A stretch of DNA of 64,000 nucleotides from Dasypus novemcinctus (lineage: Eukaryota; Chordata; Mammalia; Cingulata; Dasypodidae), in contig NC_092216.1 of assembly GCF_030445035.2 (NCBI RefSeq), positions 18,291,405 through 18,355,404 on the forward strand, written 5' to 3'. Made by a program: the position numbers and the translations under genes. Positions within the stretch are counted from its first letter, which is position 1, and each line of letters starts with the position of its first letter. Under the pieces are notes generated by a model that did no database searches, had not been told where the DNA came from, and saw only the letters and a program-made list of their open reading frames with translations. Positions 36,831 to 48,045 of this stretch are shown here, piece by piece.

Positions 36831-37910
36831 ATGCTTTCCCTATTACTAAAGCACAAAAATCAGAAACAGCATGTGACAGCAAACTCTATAAAACAAAACA
36901 GTGAAGCACCACATATAAAATGACAATGGAATTTAACTCTCTGTGACAGTAAGTGTGAATGGGATAATACATATATTAATATAAAAAGACACTTGGTTTA
37001 AAATCCAGCTATATGTTGCTTACCAAATATAGACCTAAAACAAACTGACCCAAAAGTTTCTATTGAAAAAGAATGGCAAGGCTATATCAGGGTGGGGGTA
37101 AGTTACGACTATAAAAATCAATAAAAAATATGGATAAAATTCAAAACTAGCAAATGACAGGAAAAAAGTGCCAGCAAGCATAAATAAGCTATGAATGTGC
37201 TTAATCATCATGAGTAAAACCGAGATGAGAAAGAAGTTAGCTACCACTGTAGAGTATTTTTACTTTATAGGTACAACAGAGTATATAACCTCAAGAGTAG
37301 ATAATGTGTAGTAATTATGTAAGGGAATTGGGAATTTTGAGTACTTATTATCATTTTTTTAATAGAAATGTTAGTTATATGTTACACAATTTAATTTTGA
37401 ATAATGACATGGTTTAATAATGGGCTTGCAAAAATCCTTTATTATAATAAACCAAGGATTAGTAGAATTAGCAATTTCATGTGAGGTTGAGATTTATATT
37501 TGCTGCCTTGGAACTGACCTTCTAATGTAGAAACAAACACATTACTTTACCCTGGGCTTTCACTGCCTAAGGTGAGGTGGTCACTGCAGGACCTACAGAG
37601 AAAATCCTGTGTACACTAGCCCAGGTGAGGGAAAAAGGAAGGAAGGAAAGAAAGAAAGGGAGGGAGAAAGAGATGTAAAACATACTCAAAAATGTGAAAT
37701 TGGCATAGGTAGGGAAAGCTTTGGAAAGTTCATATGTAAGTATTAGGTGCACATTTGTCTTAGTGAAATTTTGGGAAACTATAAACTGACCCATGGTCAT
37801 AATTTTCATAAGAAGTTGTTAAACACCCTCCACTCTGTCAGTCTACAAGGTGATTGGTGGTTATTTCATGGATGATTTTTCACCATACATTCAAGAAAGT
37901 GAAATTTCTA
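36831..37910. other. No gene recognised
   Basis: AT-rich DNA with a (GGAA/GAAA)n tract at about 37632-37672. The left copy of the L1 TSD starts at 37911. Confidence 0.45.
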
Positions 37911-40223
37911 TGCTATTGAACTTTATTTTTTATTTTTTTTGATTTTTTTAAAAATTGATTTTGTAAATATATTACATTAAAAAAAACATATGAGGTCCCA
38001 TTCAACCCCACCACCCCCATCCCACCACTCCCCGCCCCAGCAAAATTCACTCCCATCATCACGACACATCCATTGCATTTGGTAAGTACATCTCTGGGAA
38101 TCTCTGCACCTCATGGTCCATGGTCCACATCATGGCCCATACTCTCCCCCATTCCATCCAGTGGGCCCTGGGAGGATTTACAATGTCCGGTGATTGCCCC
38201 TGAAGCACCGTCCAGGGCAACTCCAAGTCCCAAAGGCACCTCCACATCTCATCTCTTCCTGCTATTCCCCATACCCATCAGCCACCATGTCCACTTTTCC
38301 CACTCCAATGCCACCTTTCCTCTGTGGACCTTGGATTGGTTGTGCCCATTGCACATCTATGTCGAGAGGAGGCTTAGATTCCACATGGATACTGGATGCA
38401 ATCCTCCTGCTTTCAGTTGTAGGCACTCCAGGCTCCATGGTGTGGTGGTTGTCCTTCTTCAACTCCATCTTAGCTGAGTGAGATAAGTCCAATAAATCCG
38501 ATTGTAGGAGCTGGAGTCTGTTGAGGCTCAGGGCCTGGCCATCATATTGTCAGTCTAGAGATTCAAATCCCCTAATTATATCTTAAACCCCAACACCAAC
38601 TACAATTCCAGTAAAGGAACATGAAAGTCTTATGAAAAGAGATCCCATCTGAGTCCAGTTTCATCACGCAGAAACACCAGCGCCAAAGAAGGGCCATCTG
38701 ACATGGCAGTGAACCCCTTCTGCCATGACCATAAAACCCGTGGGTCTCTTTAGCCCTCCAAGGAACCAATACCTGGGGATTGTATCTACTTTATCTGTCT
38801 CCTAGACTCTGCTCAGTTGTGCATAAGGGCAATCTTTCTGACAGCGTCCAGACTCTTTTTTAGAGACTCGTAGCCATATAAACTCATTTCTCCTTTCCTT
38901 TTCCCCCTTGCATTAGGTCAAACAGCATTTTAAAGTCATGTTATTATATGTAGACAGGGATATTCTGCTGATCCGCATCGAACCTTCAATTCAAGGTCAT
39001 TTTCCAGTTGCATCATCAGTTGGTAGTAGATAGTGATCCCTCGGTGCCAGGGAGGCTCATCCCCGGGTGTCATGTCCCACACTGGGGGGAAGGTATTGCA
39101 TTTACATGCTGAGTTTGTCTTCGAGACTGGCCACATTTGAGTAACATAAAGGCTGTCAGGAGGAAATTCCCAGGCACAGTGCTGCTCTAGGCCTTGTTCT
39201 TATTTCAAGCATATAGGCTCACAAGCATAGTCATTAGTATCAGGGGCTCACTGTTGGACCCTCATTCCTTCCCAGTCCTTGCCACTGCACCTGGGGGACT
39301 GCCCCTGCTCCCCTAGGAACCACGACAGAGCACCCCTGGCCAGGAACCCAGTACCCCCCCAGCTGTAGTTTTTAATTGTTGCCACTATGAGTATATCCAA
39401 ACATTACCATGCACCCTGGACATATGCCCTGTATAGCTCCCTGTCAGCCATATATCACCTGTCAATAGTATCCTATACCAGTATTCCTCCACTGCCATTG
39501 TTGAACCACTCTGTGATCCAAAACTTCCTGAAAATTGAAGCCCAATATAATATCTGGATGCCTTACTAGCAAAATGGCATATAGCGATGGGTTTAAAGGT
39601 TAGATATAGAATACATGTTGACTTGGAAAAATTCTACATCTTACCTTTTACTTTTTTTCATTTTTTTCCCCTAGTTATTGAACTTCTCTTCACAAGAGCC
39701 CTAGACTACAGCAATTCATATATACAATATACAGCACTCCCACACATCCACCACAAAACCTTTTCCCTTCCACAGCGATACTCTTACAACTATTCACATC
39801 ATATTTACTTAAAGTGATGTACAGAGTCTGAGACAATACTTTCAAACAAGGTGACATCTGTGCTTGCATTGTGGTGCATACTTTAGGATATACAGTTTTC
39901 TAAATTGTTAGTTAACCTATGTTTTACATTATGGTTTACATTATCAGTCTGTCGTCCCCTATATGTTTATGGTGTAATATTACATGTTTTATATCCATCC
40001 TTTTGTACTCTTTCAAAACTCATCTCTTACCCCACTTTTACCTTGGTTCCACACATTTAACATCCATTTTCCCATTCCCTTGGTGCCCACAGTGACAGCC
40101 AACCTCCATTTCCCAAGGAGCCACATCCAGAGATACTTGCAACAGTGTTCAGGGCCTAACTTGCTGAACTGCCCCAATGCCCTGGGAGCCACCCTTTCTC
40201 TCGAGAGATACAGTTCCCTCTAT

Positions 40224-40619
40224 TGTGGGCTCGCTGGCAGTGATTAGCGGCCCACGAGGTCCGGGCAGCCTTCCACAGCTCGGCGGGAAGCCCCTAGGCC
40301 AGCGCGTAGGCCTAGGTTCTCCAGGCGTGGGGGACGCGCGGTAAAAACCACGGAGACAGCCTGAGCGCAGGAACAAGTCTGTCTTTATTGCAGAAATACA
40401 CTTGGTTATATAGGGTTGGGTAGAGGGAGGGGCAGGAGCTGGGGCGGATTAACTACGGGGCGGTAGTGGATAGGCGGAGTTGTGCAGGCGGCTATGAGGT
40501 AGGCAGTAGCTAGGGAAGGAGGCAGATTATATATTGGCAACGTGGGCGGGACTGGCGGGAAGGACAGCAACGGCTGGAGGAAGGAGATAACAAAGGCTGG
40601 GGGAAGGGATGCAGCAACA
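40224..40619 (-). repeat. 3' LTR of the large provirus
   Basis: Equal in length to the 5' LTR with four visible substitutions, three of them within the U5 part (around 40276, 40293 and 40338) and one near the U3 start (about 40601). It holds the same TATA (40404-40412) and AATAAA (40384-40389). Confidence 0.95.
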
Positions 40620-40640
40620 ATTGCTCCTTCTGTTTTTTAA
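40620..40640 (-). other. Polypurine tract
   Basis: Minus-strand AAAAAACAGAAGGAGCAA directly before the 3' LTR. Such tracts resist RNase H and prime plus-strand DNA. It is interrupted by two C, so less pure than usual. Confidence 0.55.
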
Positions 40641-41003
40641 GGGAGAGTAGATGAAAACGGGGTATCTCTGGGGAGGACGAGGGGTGAGGGGGCAGAATTG
40701 ACTGGCTAAGGGCAAATGACATAGCATTTGATCAGGATGCATGTATAGCCCTTAGGGTCGGTACGCGCTAGTGCTAGATGGAATATCTAACCTGATGTTG
40801 CACACGCTTCTTCGGGGTGGATAGTGCTGTGGCTAGCTTAACTGCAAAAATTCTCTGATGTATAGCAATAAAGGGGGGTGGAGGGTGCACCCAAGCCCTT
40901 TACGCCGAGGGAAACAAACCCGTGCCGGCGGCTATGGTCAGGGAGTTCTACAGTAAGCAGCTTACAGGCAGGAAGTACAGTGGGAAGGGGGGCGAGGACG
41001 TGG

Positions 41004-43105
41004 TCAAGATTGAGGAATGGAATCAGAGGCAACAAGACGTTGGTAATGGATCTGAACAAATGAGGAGAATACTCTGTCAGCATGATCTTTGTCAAGGCGA
41101 ATAATTCGTCGAATGGCCCAGGGGCCGACTGTGAGACCTAGGATGATGAGCAGAACTGGGGTTAGCAACGGGAGGAGATAGGGGAGGAGGGGCTGCAGGA
41201 AGCCCCAGGGGCCGGTAGTTTGGGCTCGTTCAAGTCGGCGTTTGTTGAGACCTTTTTCAAGTTCTTTTAAGCTGGAGTCTACTAAACTGGTATAGTTGGC
41301 ATAGACGCAGCATTCTTCTCCTAGAGCTGCACATAGGCCACCTTCTTTAAGGAGGAGGAGGTCAAGGCCTCGGCGGTTTTGCAGGACAACTTCAGAGAGA
41401 GAATTAAGAGAGTCTTTAAGGTATTTGACTGCATCACGGAGGTAGATGATATCAGAGTCTACTGCTTGTCTGAGGTTTTGGAGGGCGGAGGTTTGTGTGG
41501 CTAGAGCTGCAACACCAGTGGCAGCTCCAGCTGTAGCTAGGAGGGTAGTGACAGTGAGCACAGCAGTAATAGGTTCGCGTTTGTGGAGGTAGATAGCTTC
41601 TTGCGTGTGATCAAAGGCTTCAAAGAAATGTAGAGGAGTGCGATAGATGACTCGAGGCGTGAGGAGGATGAGAGCACATGTTTCTTTTTGGTCTTGTTAA
41701 GTGTGGCAACAGATAAGCATGGAGTAAGTCCCGTGGAGGAGCAGAGCCATTGGGTGGTGTTTAGGGGAACTAAATATTTGGCAGAGATGTGTGGGGAGGT
41801 ATAGTTGGCACAGGCAGTAAGGCTAGGAGTGTGGGAAGAACGGGGGTGAATGCATATACCTTTGGAAGAGATGTGCGTAAAAGTGAGTGGGACATGAGTA
41901 GATTGATTCCAATCGCATGAAGAGGGGGAATCGTCGGTGGAGGGAGTAAAGAGTGGTGAAGGAATAGCAAGTGGATCATAGAGGGGGAGGCTGGGGGAAA
42001 GACACAACCAGCAAGAGCAAGTGAGGTTGGGGTGGGAGGCGTTGAGAGAGAAATAGGAGGCGTTTAGGAGCTTGAAGTAGGGACTAGAGGAGATGAGAGG
42101 ATGTGGCTTTATATCTAAAGCAGGGGGGGAAGTGGGCCTAGTAGAAGGAATGAAGGCGGTCGAGGTGGAAGAGATTTTGAGGGGAGTAGATGAGGACGGA
42201 AGAAGGTGAACAGTGGGTGGGGGAGGAGGGTTAAGGATGTGGTTGGGACCAATAGCAGAGAGTGAGGCGGAGACAGGTCTTTTCATTATAATAAAAAAGG
42301 CACCAGGGTCATACTCGGTCATATACAGACGGATCCCCCAAGTGCGGCCTGTGAACCACTGATCTGAATTAGGGTCTTTGACAGAAAGTGTGACGCGGTC
42401 CCATCGATTTCCATACTTGAGGGTGAGATATGGGTCTTTGTCTTTTGGGGTTGTAGACAGGCCATAGGCTATGGTTTCACAGCCCCAGGATGGGCAGTAG
42501 TAATGTGTTGGATCATGACAGCCTCTCACTGAAGGGGGGCATATATAGTAACCGGAAAGAGTTTTCCCGTAGGGGCCAGTAAGGCCACTGCTAGGGGTGC
42601 CTGAGCACTTGGGTCGGGGTGGCAACTTATTACTGATGTATCCCATGTTAAATGTATTTATAACAGAGCCTGAGATTTTAGTATCTGTGTGATCGTATCC
42701 AGCTAGCCGGCAAATGTGCAGCTTGAAGGAGGGGGCTCCAGCAGTCACGTTGAAGACGAGAAGTTTTTCAAACTGCCAGAGGCTGAGGGTCCAATTGAAG
42801 GGCTGGTGATTCAGGTTGGCGGTAGCAGAGGAGGCTAGAGACAGCATGAGGATAAGGAGATGAATGAGACGGGGGAGGGTGGAGGGGCAGGAGGCGGGGG
42901 TCTGGATAGAGCGGGCTTGTCTGAGGAGTTGAAGAACTTGACGTTCGATGGGGTCATCATCTTCAAGAGAAAGTCGGCTTAGGCGGCGGGCAAAGAAGCG
43001 TTGTCGACGTCGTTCGCGGCGAGAGAGAGCTGGTGTGGTCCCCATGGGCGACGGTGTTGGGGTAGTAGGCTCAGATGAATGTACTTGGGGGCGCATAGTG
43101 GTCAT
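41004..43105 (-). pseudogene. env: Provirus env (gammaretrovirus-type SU/TM), frameshifted
   Basis: Env is the surface glycoprotein precursor. The first ATG is 43105 with another at 43096 in better context. An unusually long leader of about 96 residues precedes the SU, with an Arg-rich patch (residues 28-44, 9 Arg of 17) and a hydrophobic signal (about 80-95). SU shows YYCPSWGCETIA, several N-X-S/T sites and the CWLC motif (42002-42013) that in gammaretroviral Envs pairs with the CX6CC of TM, here CAALGEECC near 41307-41334. TM has a hydrophobic fusion-like start, a heptad region, a membrane anchor (LLPYLLPLLTPVLLIILGL) and a tail with YQRL. SU and TM lie in different frames; the break is near 41690, within an A-rich run, and the SU frame stops at 41537. 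No multi-basic furin site is obvious. Confidence 0.92.
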
Positions 43106-43299
43106 GGGAGAAGGACTACAAGAGAGATGAGGATAGCAATTAGAAGCAACCAGGCAATAGCGAGGAGAAGACGTTGACGAAGGTTCCAGTCTGTTGGGGC
43201 TGTGGCTGCGAGACAGACAGCTGAAAAGATTGTTAGAAAAATGAAAATTGCAAGAAAAAAGCAAAGTAAGAGTGGGTGGGAGGGGAGCTTGAGGAGCAT
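43102..43299 (-). CDS. Small hydrophobic ORF upstream of env (65 residues)
   Basis: Unrecognised. It starts at ATG 43299 (MLLKLPSHPLLL), downstream of the proposed env acceptor, so it would lie on the env mRNA. Two hydrophobic segments are seen, about residues 10-31 (LCFFLAIFIFLTIFSAVCLA) and 43-64 (RLLLAIAWLLLIAILISL), joined by a short polar loop (TAPTDWNLRQ). Its TGA stop (43104-43102) overlaps the first env ATG (43105-43103) as ATGA. It is intact although gag, pro, pol and env are all damaged, but 65 codons can stay open by chance in a young copy. The start context is weak. It might be a small accessory membrane protein, or merely an overlapping frame of pyrimidine-rich sequence. Confidence 0.4.
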   Translation of the reverse strand: MLLKLPSHPLLLCFFLAIFIFLTIFSAVCLAATAPTDWNLRQRLLLAIAWLLLIAILISLVVLLP

Positions 43300-43423
43300 T
43301 TGCACGGTGAGTTCTCTTTATTGATAGGTTATAAGGCACATTTTGGTGAAGGTCAGGCACTTGTCAACGGCGGGTTGCGGAGGTAGCAAAGGCTTCTCTT
43401 GTGCAGAGTTGGGTCCTTTGAAA

Positions 43424-43458
43424 GATCTGAAATGACAAAAAGGAAAAAAGAGCCCCCA
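43424..43458 (-). promoter_or_regulatory. Likely env splice acceptor
   Basis: Minus-strand pyrimidine tract (CTCTTTTTTCCTTTTTGTC) followed by ATTTCAG/ATC, cut after 43427, in the end of the pol-env junction about 320 bases before the Env ATG. A long uninterrupted tract makes it a strong consensus candidate; usage is untested. Confidence 0.6.
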
Positions 43459-43544
43459 TAGAGGAGGGGCAATCAGCAGAAAGAAACTTAGAGAGAGCAC
43501 TTATTGGAATAGAAATATTTTTAGGAGGGGGCTTGGCCGATGTC

Positions 43545-46361
43545 TCAATCATTGCCATTAGCATTGTGTTCTGGTATCAAAGGACGTGGGATGTCTTCGG
43601 GGTCTGGCGCTAGTGGGCGCGGGATATCATCTAGGTCAAGCTGCTGTGTTGCAGGCCGGATGTACCTTCCTGGGACCCAAAGAGGCTGTCGTTCTGTTTC
43701 TGGGAAAATACAGGCGAACCCTCTTCCTTGTGCTAGCAGAGGGGCAGGTTCTTCTTGCCAGCGATTGGAAGCTGGGTCTTTCCAGTAGACCACAGGAGTT
43801 TGAGAAGGCGGCCACATAGGTCCCCAATGCTTATGCGTGGGAGAGAGTCCTTGACTATCAAAAGTTAGGAGATTGTGATGGATGAGACAAGCTGTTACAA
43901 CATCTGCTGGAGCTTTGTGGGGGGAAGAGGCTTTCTCTTTTTGAATGAGTAGCTTGAGCTGTTGATGAGTGCGTTCGACAATTCCTTGTCCTTGTGGGTT
44001 ATACGGAATGCCGAAGTGATGTGTGATGTGATACATTTGCACAAAGTTGGCAAAGGAAGCACTGCGGTATGCTGGCCTGTTATCTGTTTTGAGGTCCCAC
44101 GGGACTCCCATGAACAGAATGGCTTGGCGAAGAGCCTTGATGCAATGTTTGGCACTCTCCCCTGCGAGGGGCACCGCGTAGCACAGATGGGAAAAGGTGT
44201 CAATGGCTATGTGAAGATACTTGAAGCGGCCGAAGGTGCTGACATGAGTGACATCTAATTGCCACCGCGAGTTAGGCCGGAGGCCACGAGGGTTGACACC
44301 TTGGGGTTGCAGGGGCCCCAGAGGGAGGAGAGGGGTGCACACGCGGCACGAGCGCACTAGGTGTTTGCAGGTTTCAGCGGGTAATTCTGGATAGAGCTTG
44401 TGAATTGTCCGTGCCGAGTAATGAAACCGCGAGTGCAGCAACTTAGCGTGGTTGATGGGGTCTCCAAGCAGATTTTCATCCACAACATAATCTTTGCAGG
44501 CTAAAGGAAATACTTTAAAGCTTGACACCGCCGCATCGGCAAGGTTGTTGCCGTGGGCAAGGGGCCCCGGAAGGTTGGAATGACTTCGCAAATGTGTGAT
44601 GAACCAGGGCTGCTGTCTCGTTTCAAGTAAGGGCTGCATGAAGGCAAGCACTCAGTCAATGTTTGAATCGCCTGGCAAAAAGGTGGCAAGTGGCAGGCTG
44701 CGGCAAACTTGTAGCGTGTATAGGCTGTCTGTAAAGATATTGAGAGGCTGGCTTGGGTGGAGATTGAGGACCGCTGCGACCGCTAGGAGCTCGCCTACTT
44801 GAACAGAGAAGTCATTGGTGAATACTAAATGCTGGGGCTCAGGTTTTCCAGGACTGTAGATAACGGCTGCAAACGCTGTTTTTGAGGCATCTGTGAAGGC
44901 AGTGATGGCTGATGGAATGGGGTTCCGCGCAGGCAATGGGCGGAACGGGTTAGAGAATGCTAACTGAGACACCCCTTGCAGCAAATGGTGATGAGGGTAG
45001 TGATTATCAAAGGAGCCGCGAAAGAGCTCTACTAAGCTCTGCATCTGGGTATTGTTCATAATAAGGGAAGAAACTTCTTTGGCATCAAGAGGCCAAACAA
45101 TAGTGTGTGGTGGGATACCATACGTTTGTATGGAAAGGAGGACTAAGTCAGTGGCCAATGCAATCCAGGCCCTTAGGAAAGGGCAGATTTTTGGGAGTTT
45201 GCTCTTTGACGTGTGCAGAAAAAGAAGAGGACCATCTTGCCACAGGAGACCTGTCGGGGTGACCGGTGTCGGTAGAACCAGGGCAAAGATTGGAAGATCT
45301 GGAGAGAATCGCTCGAGGCGGCATTGCTGAAGCGCATCACTGACTTGTTGGACGGCTTCTTGTGCAGCGCGGGTGATGGTGATCTTTTGCCGGACTGCAG
45401 CAGGTGGGCTATCTTTGGTTTGCAGAAGCTCGAAGAGAGGCTGCATTTGTGCTGTCGTGATGGGAAGTGCTGATTGAAGCCAATTGATTTGCCCACAAAG
45501 TTGCTGAAGTTCAGTCAGTGTCATAGTGGGAGAGATGTGCAGCCGAGGGCTTGACGGTTGTATGGAGTGATGGAAATGAAAGCCCAAGAATTGAAAAGGA
45601 GGTTTGAGGTTTATTTTGTCTGACTGTACGGTAAGCCCGAGACTCGAAAGGTTGGTCATCACTGCAGAAAGCAGGTCATTGAGAAGGGTGCTAGAACTCG
45701 CTGCTAAGAGAAGATCGTCCATATAATGGATGATGTATGTTTCTTCAGGCTGGAAATGAGAGCGCAGCGGCTCGAGGGCACAGTTGACATAAAGCTGGCA
45801 CATGGTGGGGCTATTCCGCATACCTTGTGGTAGCACTCTCCACTGGAATCGGCATGCTGCGCCCTGGTTGTTGGTGCGTGGGACTGTAAATGCAAATTGT
45901 GGGCAGTCCCGCGGGTGAAGAGGAATGGAGAAAAAACAGTCCTTGATGTCGATGGTCGCCGCATGAAAATGCTGGGGGACTGCAGTAGGATGGGGGCAGC
46001 CTGGCTGAGGTGACCCCATCGGCTTGATGTGCTTGTTGATTTCTCAAAGGTCGTGGAGAAGGCGGAACTTGCTAGTGTTTTTCTTGTTAATGACAAAGAT
46101 TGGTGAGTTGTAGGGACTGGTGGACGGCTCAATGTGCCCCGCTTGTAGTTGTTCCTCGACGAGGGCAGAGAGAGCTTGTAACTTGTGCACAGGCAAGGGC
46201 CACTGCTCGACCCAGATGGGCTCCTCTGTGTCCCATTCCAGAGGGATAGGGTCAGGTCTTGAGACAGGAGCAGTGGCCCCTAGAAGGGGGGGGGCAGCGC
46301 GGCTGAGAAGGCTTCTGTGGTGATTCGAGCTTTTAGCTGGCTGAGGACATCTCATCCCCAC
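43545..46361 (-). pseudogene. pol: Provirus pol (reverse transcriptase, RNase H, integrase), two stops
   Basis: The pol frame is -1 relative to pro and overlaps it by about 80 bases; a run of nine C (46286-46294) is the only obvious candidate slippery tract. Reverse transcriptase: [49 protein letters not shown] and YMDD at 45725-45714. RNase H: FTDASK, GELLAV, FTDSLYTL and the last Asp in GNNLADAAV. Integrase: H/H/C/C zinc module (HAKLLHSRFH...CRVC), then D (WQLDVTHV), D (LKTDNRPAY) and E (GIVERTH), ending after QPLWVPGRYIRPA. TGA stops lie at 46044-46046, at a conserved Arg position after LHDL, and at 44652-44654 in the RNase H end. TDNRP replaces the near-invariant TDNGP. Confidence 0.94.
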
Positions 46362-46711
46362 AGGATGGTTTGAACTGAAGAAAGGACAAGTGGACGAATT
46401 TGGCCTTCGTGACCTTCTCGATCATTCCAATGCAAAGGCTGTGATGTCTTCCAGGAGGTAGCAGCTCCCATGGCGCCAATGACTTGAGGGCCGGTTTCGA
46501 GGGGCCAGTGGTTGAAGGCAGCGATTTCAAAGGGAATACAAGAGATTTCAGCACCAGAGTCTAAGAGCCCTTCAAGCCACTGCCCGTTGATTTTGAGCTC
46601 GAGGGAAGGTTTCTGGTGACGTGTGATAGGCATTGTCCACATTAGGGCTTTGGAGCTCTCTTGAAGGCCTCTTGGGAGAGGGGCTGAGGCCTGCCCCGTT
46701 GGAAGTTTAAA
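46280..46711 (-). pseudogene. pro: Provirus protease (pro), one stop
   Basis: Reached by -1 frameshift from gag, this frame encodes a retroviral aspartic protease of about 110-140 residues, which cleaves Gag and Pol in the maturing particle. The active-site motif is LLDSGAEISC (DSG where many retroviruses have DTG), the flap-like and second-strand region includes VIGAMGAA, and the end has the [13 protein letters not shown] block typical of class II proteases. There is no room for a dUTPase: only about 25 residues separate the slippery site from the protease fold. A TGA at 46352-46354 truncates it, in a GGA-TGA-GAT context where Arg (CGA) is usual. The frame ends at TAG 46280 and overlaps pol. 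Confidence 0.88.
46705..46711 (-). promoter_or_regulatory. gag-pro -1 frameshift slippery heptamer
   Basis: TTTAAAC on the minus strand, phased T_TTA_AAC in the gag frame, 21 codons before the gag stop and downstream of zinc knuckle 2. It is a canonical X_XXY_YYZ site, and the protease lies in exactly the -1 frame. I did not fold the downstream RNA. Confidence 0.85.
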
Positions 46712-47735
46712 GGCTGTTGCGAGGAACGGCAATTGCGAGCCCAATGGTACCCTTTTCCACAGCGCGGGCATGGTGTGGGGGGGCCTCTCGGTCAGCGCAG
46801 TGCCTCGGCAGGGCGGGGAGCCGCTTGTTGAGGGCACTCGCGGATGAAATGACCAGATTGACCGCATCAAAAGCAGGCAGAAGCAGAGGCAGAGGACACA
46901 GCCATGGCGGAGGCGAAGGCAGTAGTAAGCGCTTTAGTTTGAGGGTCAATATCTCGGCAGGCTAAGACCCACTCGTGTAACTGCTTGTCGCGAAGAGGGA
47001 GGATGACAGTCTGGAAGGGTGCGAGGCATCCGTCAAGAATAAGCTCTTTTGCTAACATAAATTGGGCGTCTTTATTGGTGATTTTCCTCTGACAGGCTTC
47101 TAGAACGCGTGCGACAAACACGGGAAAGGTCTCTTGTGGGTCTTGAAGCATTTGCGCAAATTTGGTAGATTGCTTGGAGGAGACTAGTGAAAATGACCAC
47201 TGGACAAGGTTCTTTGCTCATTGCTAAAACCCTGGATCTATATTGACATAAGACTGAGGATTAGCAAAGCCGTTGATTCCGGTGTAGGCGTCCGGTGGAT
47301 CTCTGACACCGATGCGGGCGTTCTCTGCTACTTGCTGCTCAACAGCATGCTGATAATAGGCACGCCATTCAAGAAACTGACCGGGCTGAAGGATGGCACA
47401 GGCTAAGGAAATCCAGTCATAGGGGAGCGCAAGTTGAACTCTCAGTTCTTCTAACAATTGTTGGACATATGGGCTACCTATACCATCTTCTTTCACGGCC
47501 ATTCGCAGTGTCTTGATCTCTTCGGCCGTAAAGGGAAGCCAGGTCTGAGGGCGCTGTGACGTAGGCAGTGGGTTGAGCGGGTAAAGCTGAGGGGCGGAAG
47601 GGTGCGCTCTTCCGGAGTCGCCGTTATATGGTGGTGGCGAGGGATGAGCGGTAGCGGGAAACAAGTGAGGGAGTGGCAGCTTAGCAGCGTCAAGGCGGCA
47701 ACAAGCTGGTGGCAGGACCCTTTTGAGCGTCGGAC

Positions 47736-48045
47736 AAGATGGCGGTGAAGCCACGTCATTTCCGGGAGCCGGCCAAGATGGCGGCGAAGTTACATCATTT
47801 CTGGGGGCCGGCCAAGATGGCGGCGGAGTTACATTATTTCCGGGGGCTGGCCAAGATGGCGGCGAAGCTACATCATTTCCGGGGGCCGGCCAAGATGGCG
47901 GCGAAGCTACATCATTTCCAGGGGCCGGCCAAGATGGCGGCGAAGCTACATCATTTCCGGGGGCAGGCCAAGATGGCGGCGAAGCTACATCATTTCCGGG
48001 GGCTGGCCAAGATGGCGAAGCTACATCATTTCCGGGGGCCGGCCC
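47736..48045 (-). repeat. 39-base tandem array within gag (8 units), YY1-like motifs
   Basis: Units start at 47736, 47775, 47814, 47853, 47892, 47931, 47970 and 48009; the last lost 3 bases. On the plus strand each begins AAGATGGCGGCGAAGCTACA or a variant. On the gag strand the array encodes 13-residue Pro-rich repeats in frame. Six of eight units contain a perfect CAAGATGGCGGC, which equals the consensus site of the zinc-finger factor YY1; the first and last units are altered at it. Confidence 0.95.

Noticed and set aside
47736-48045. CRISPR-like regular repeats
   Set aside because: Units are contiguous without unique spacers, lie inside gag and the genome is mammalian.
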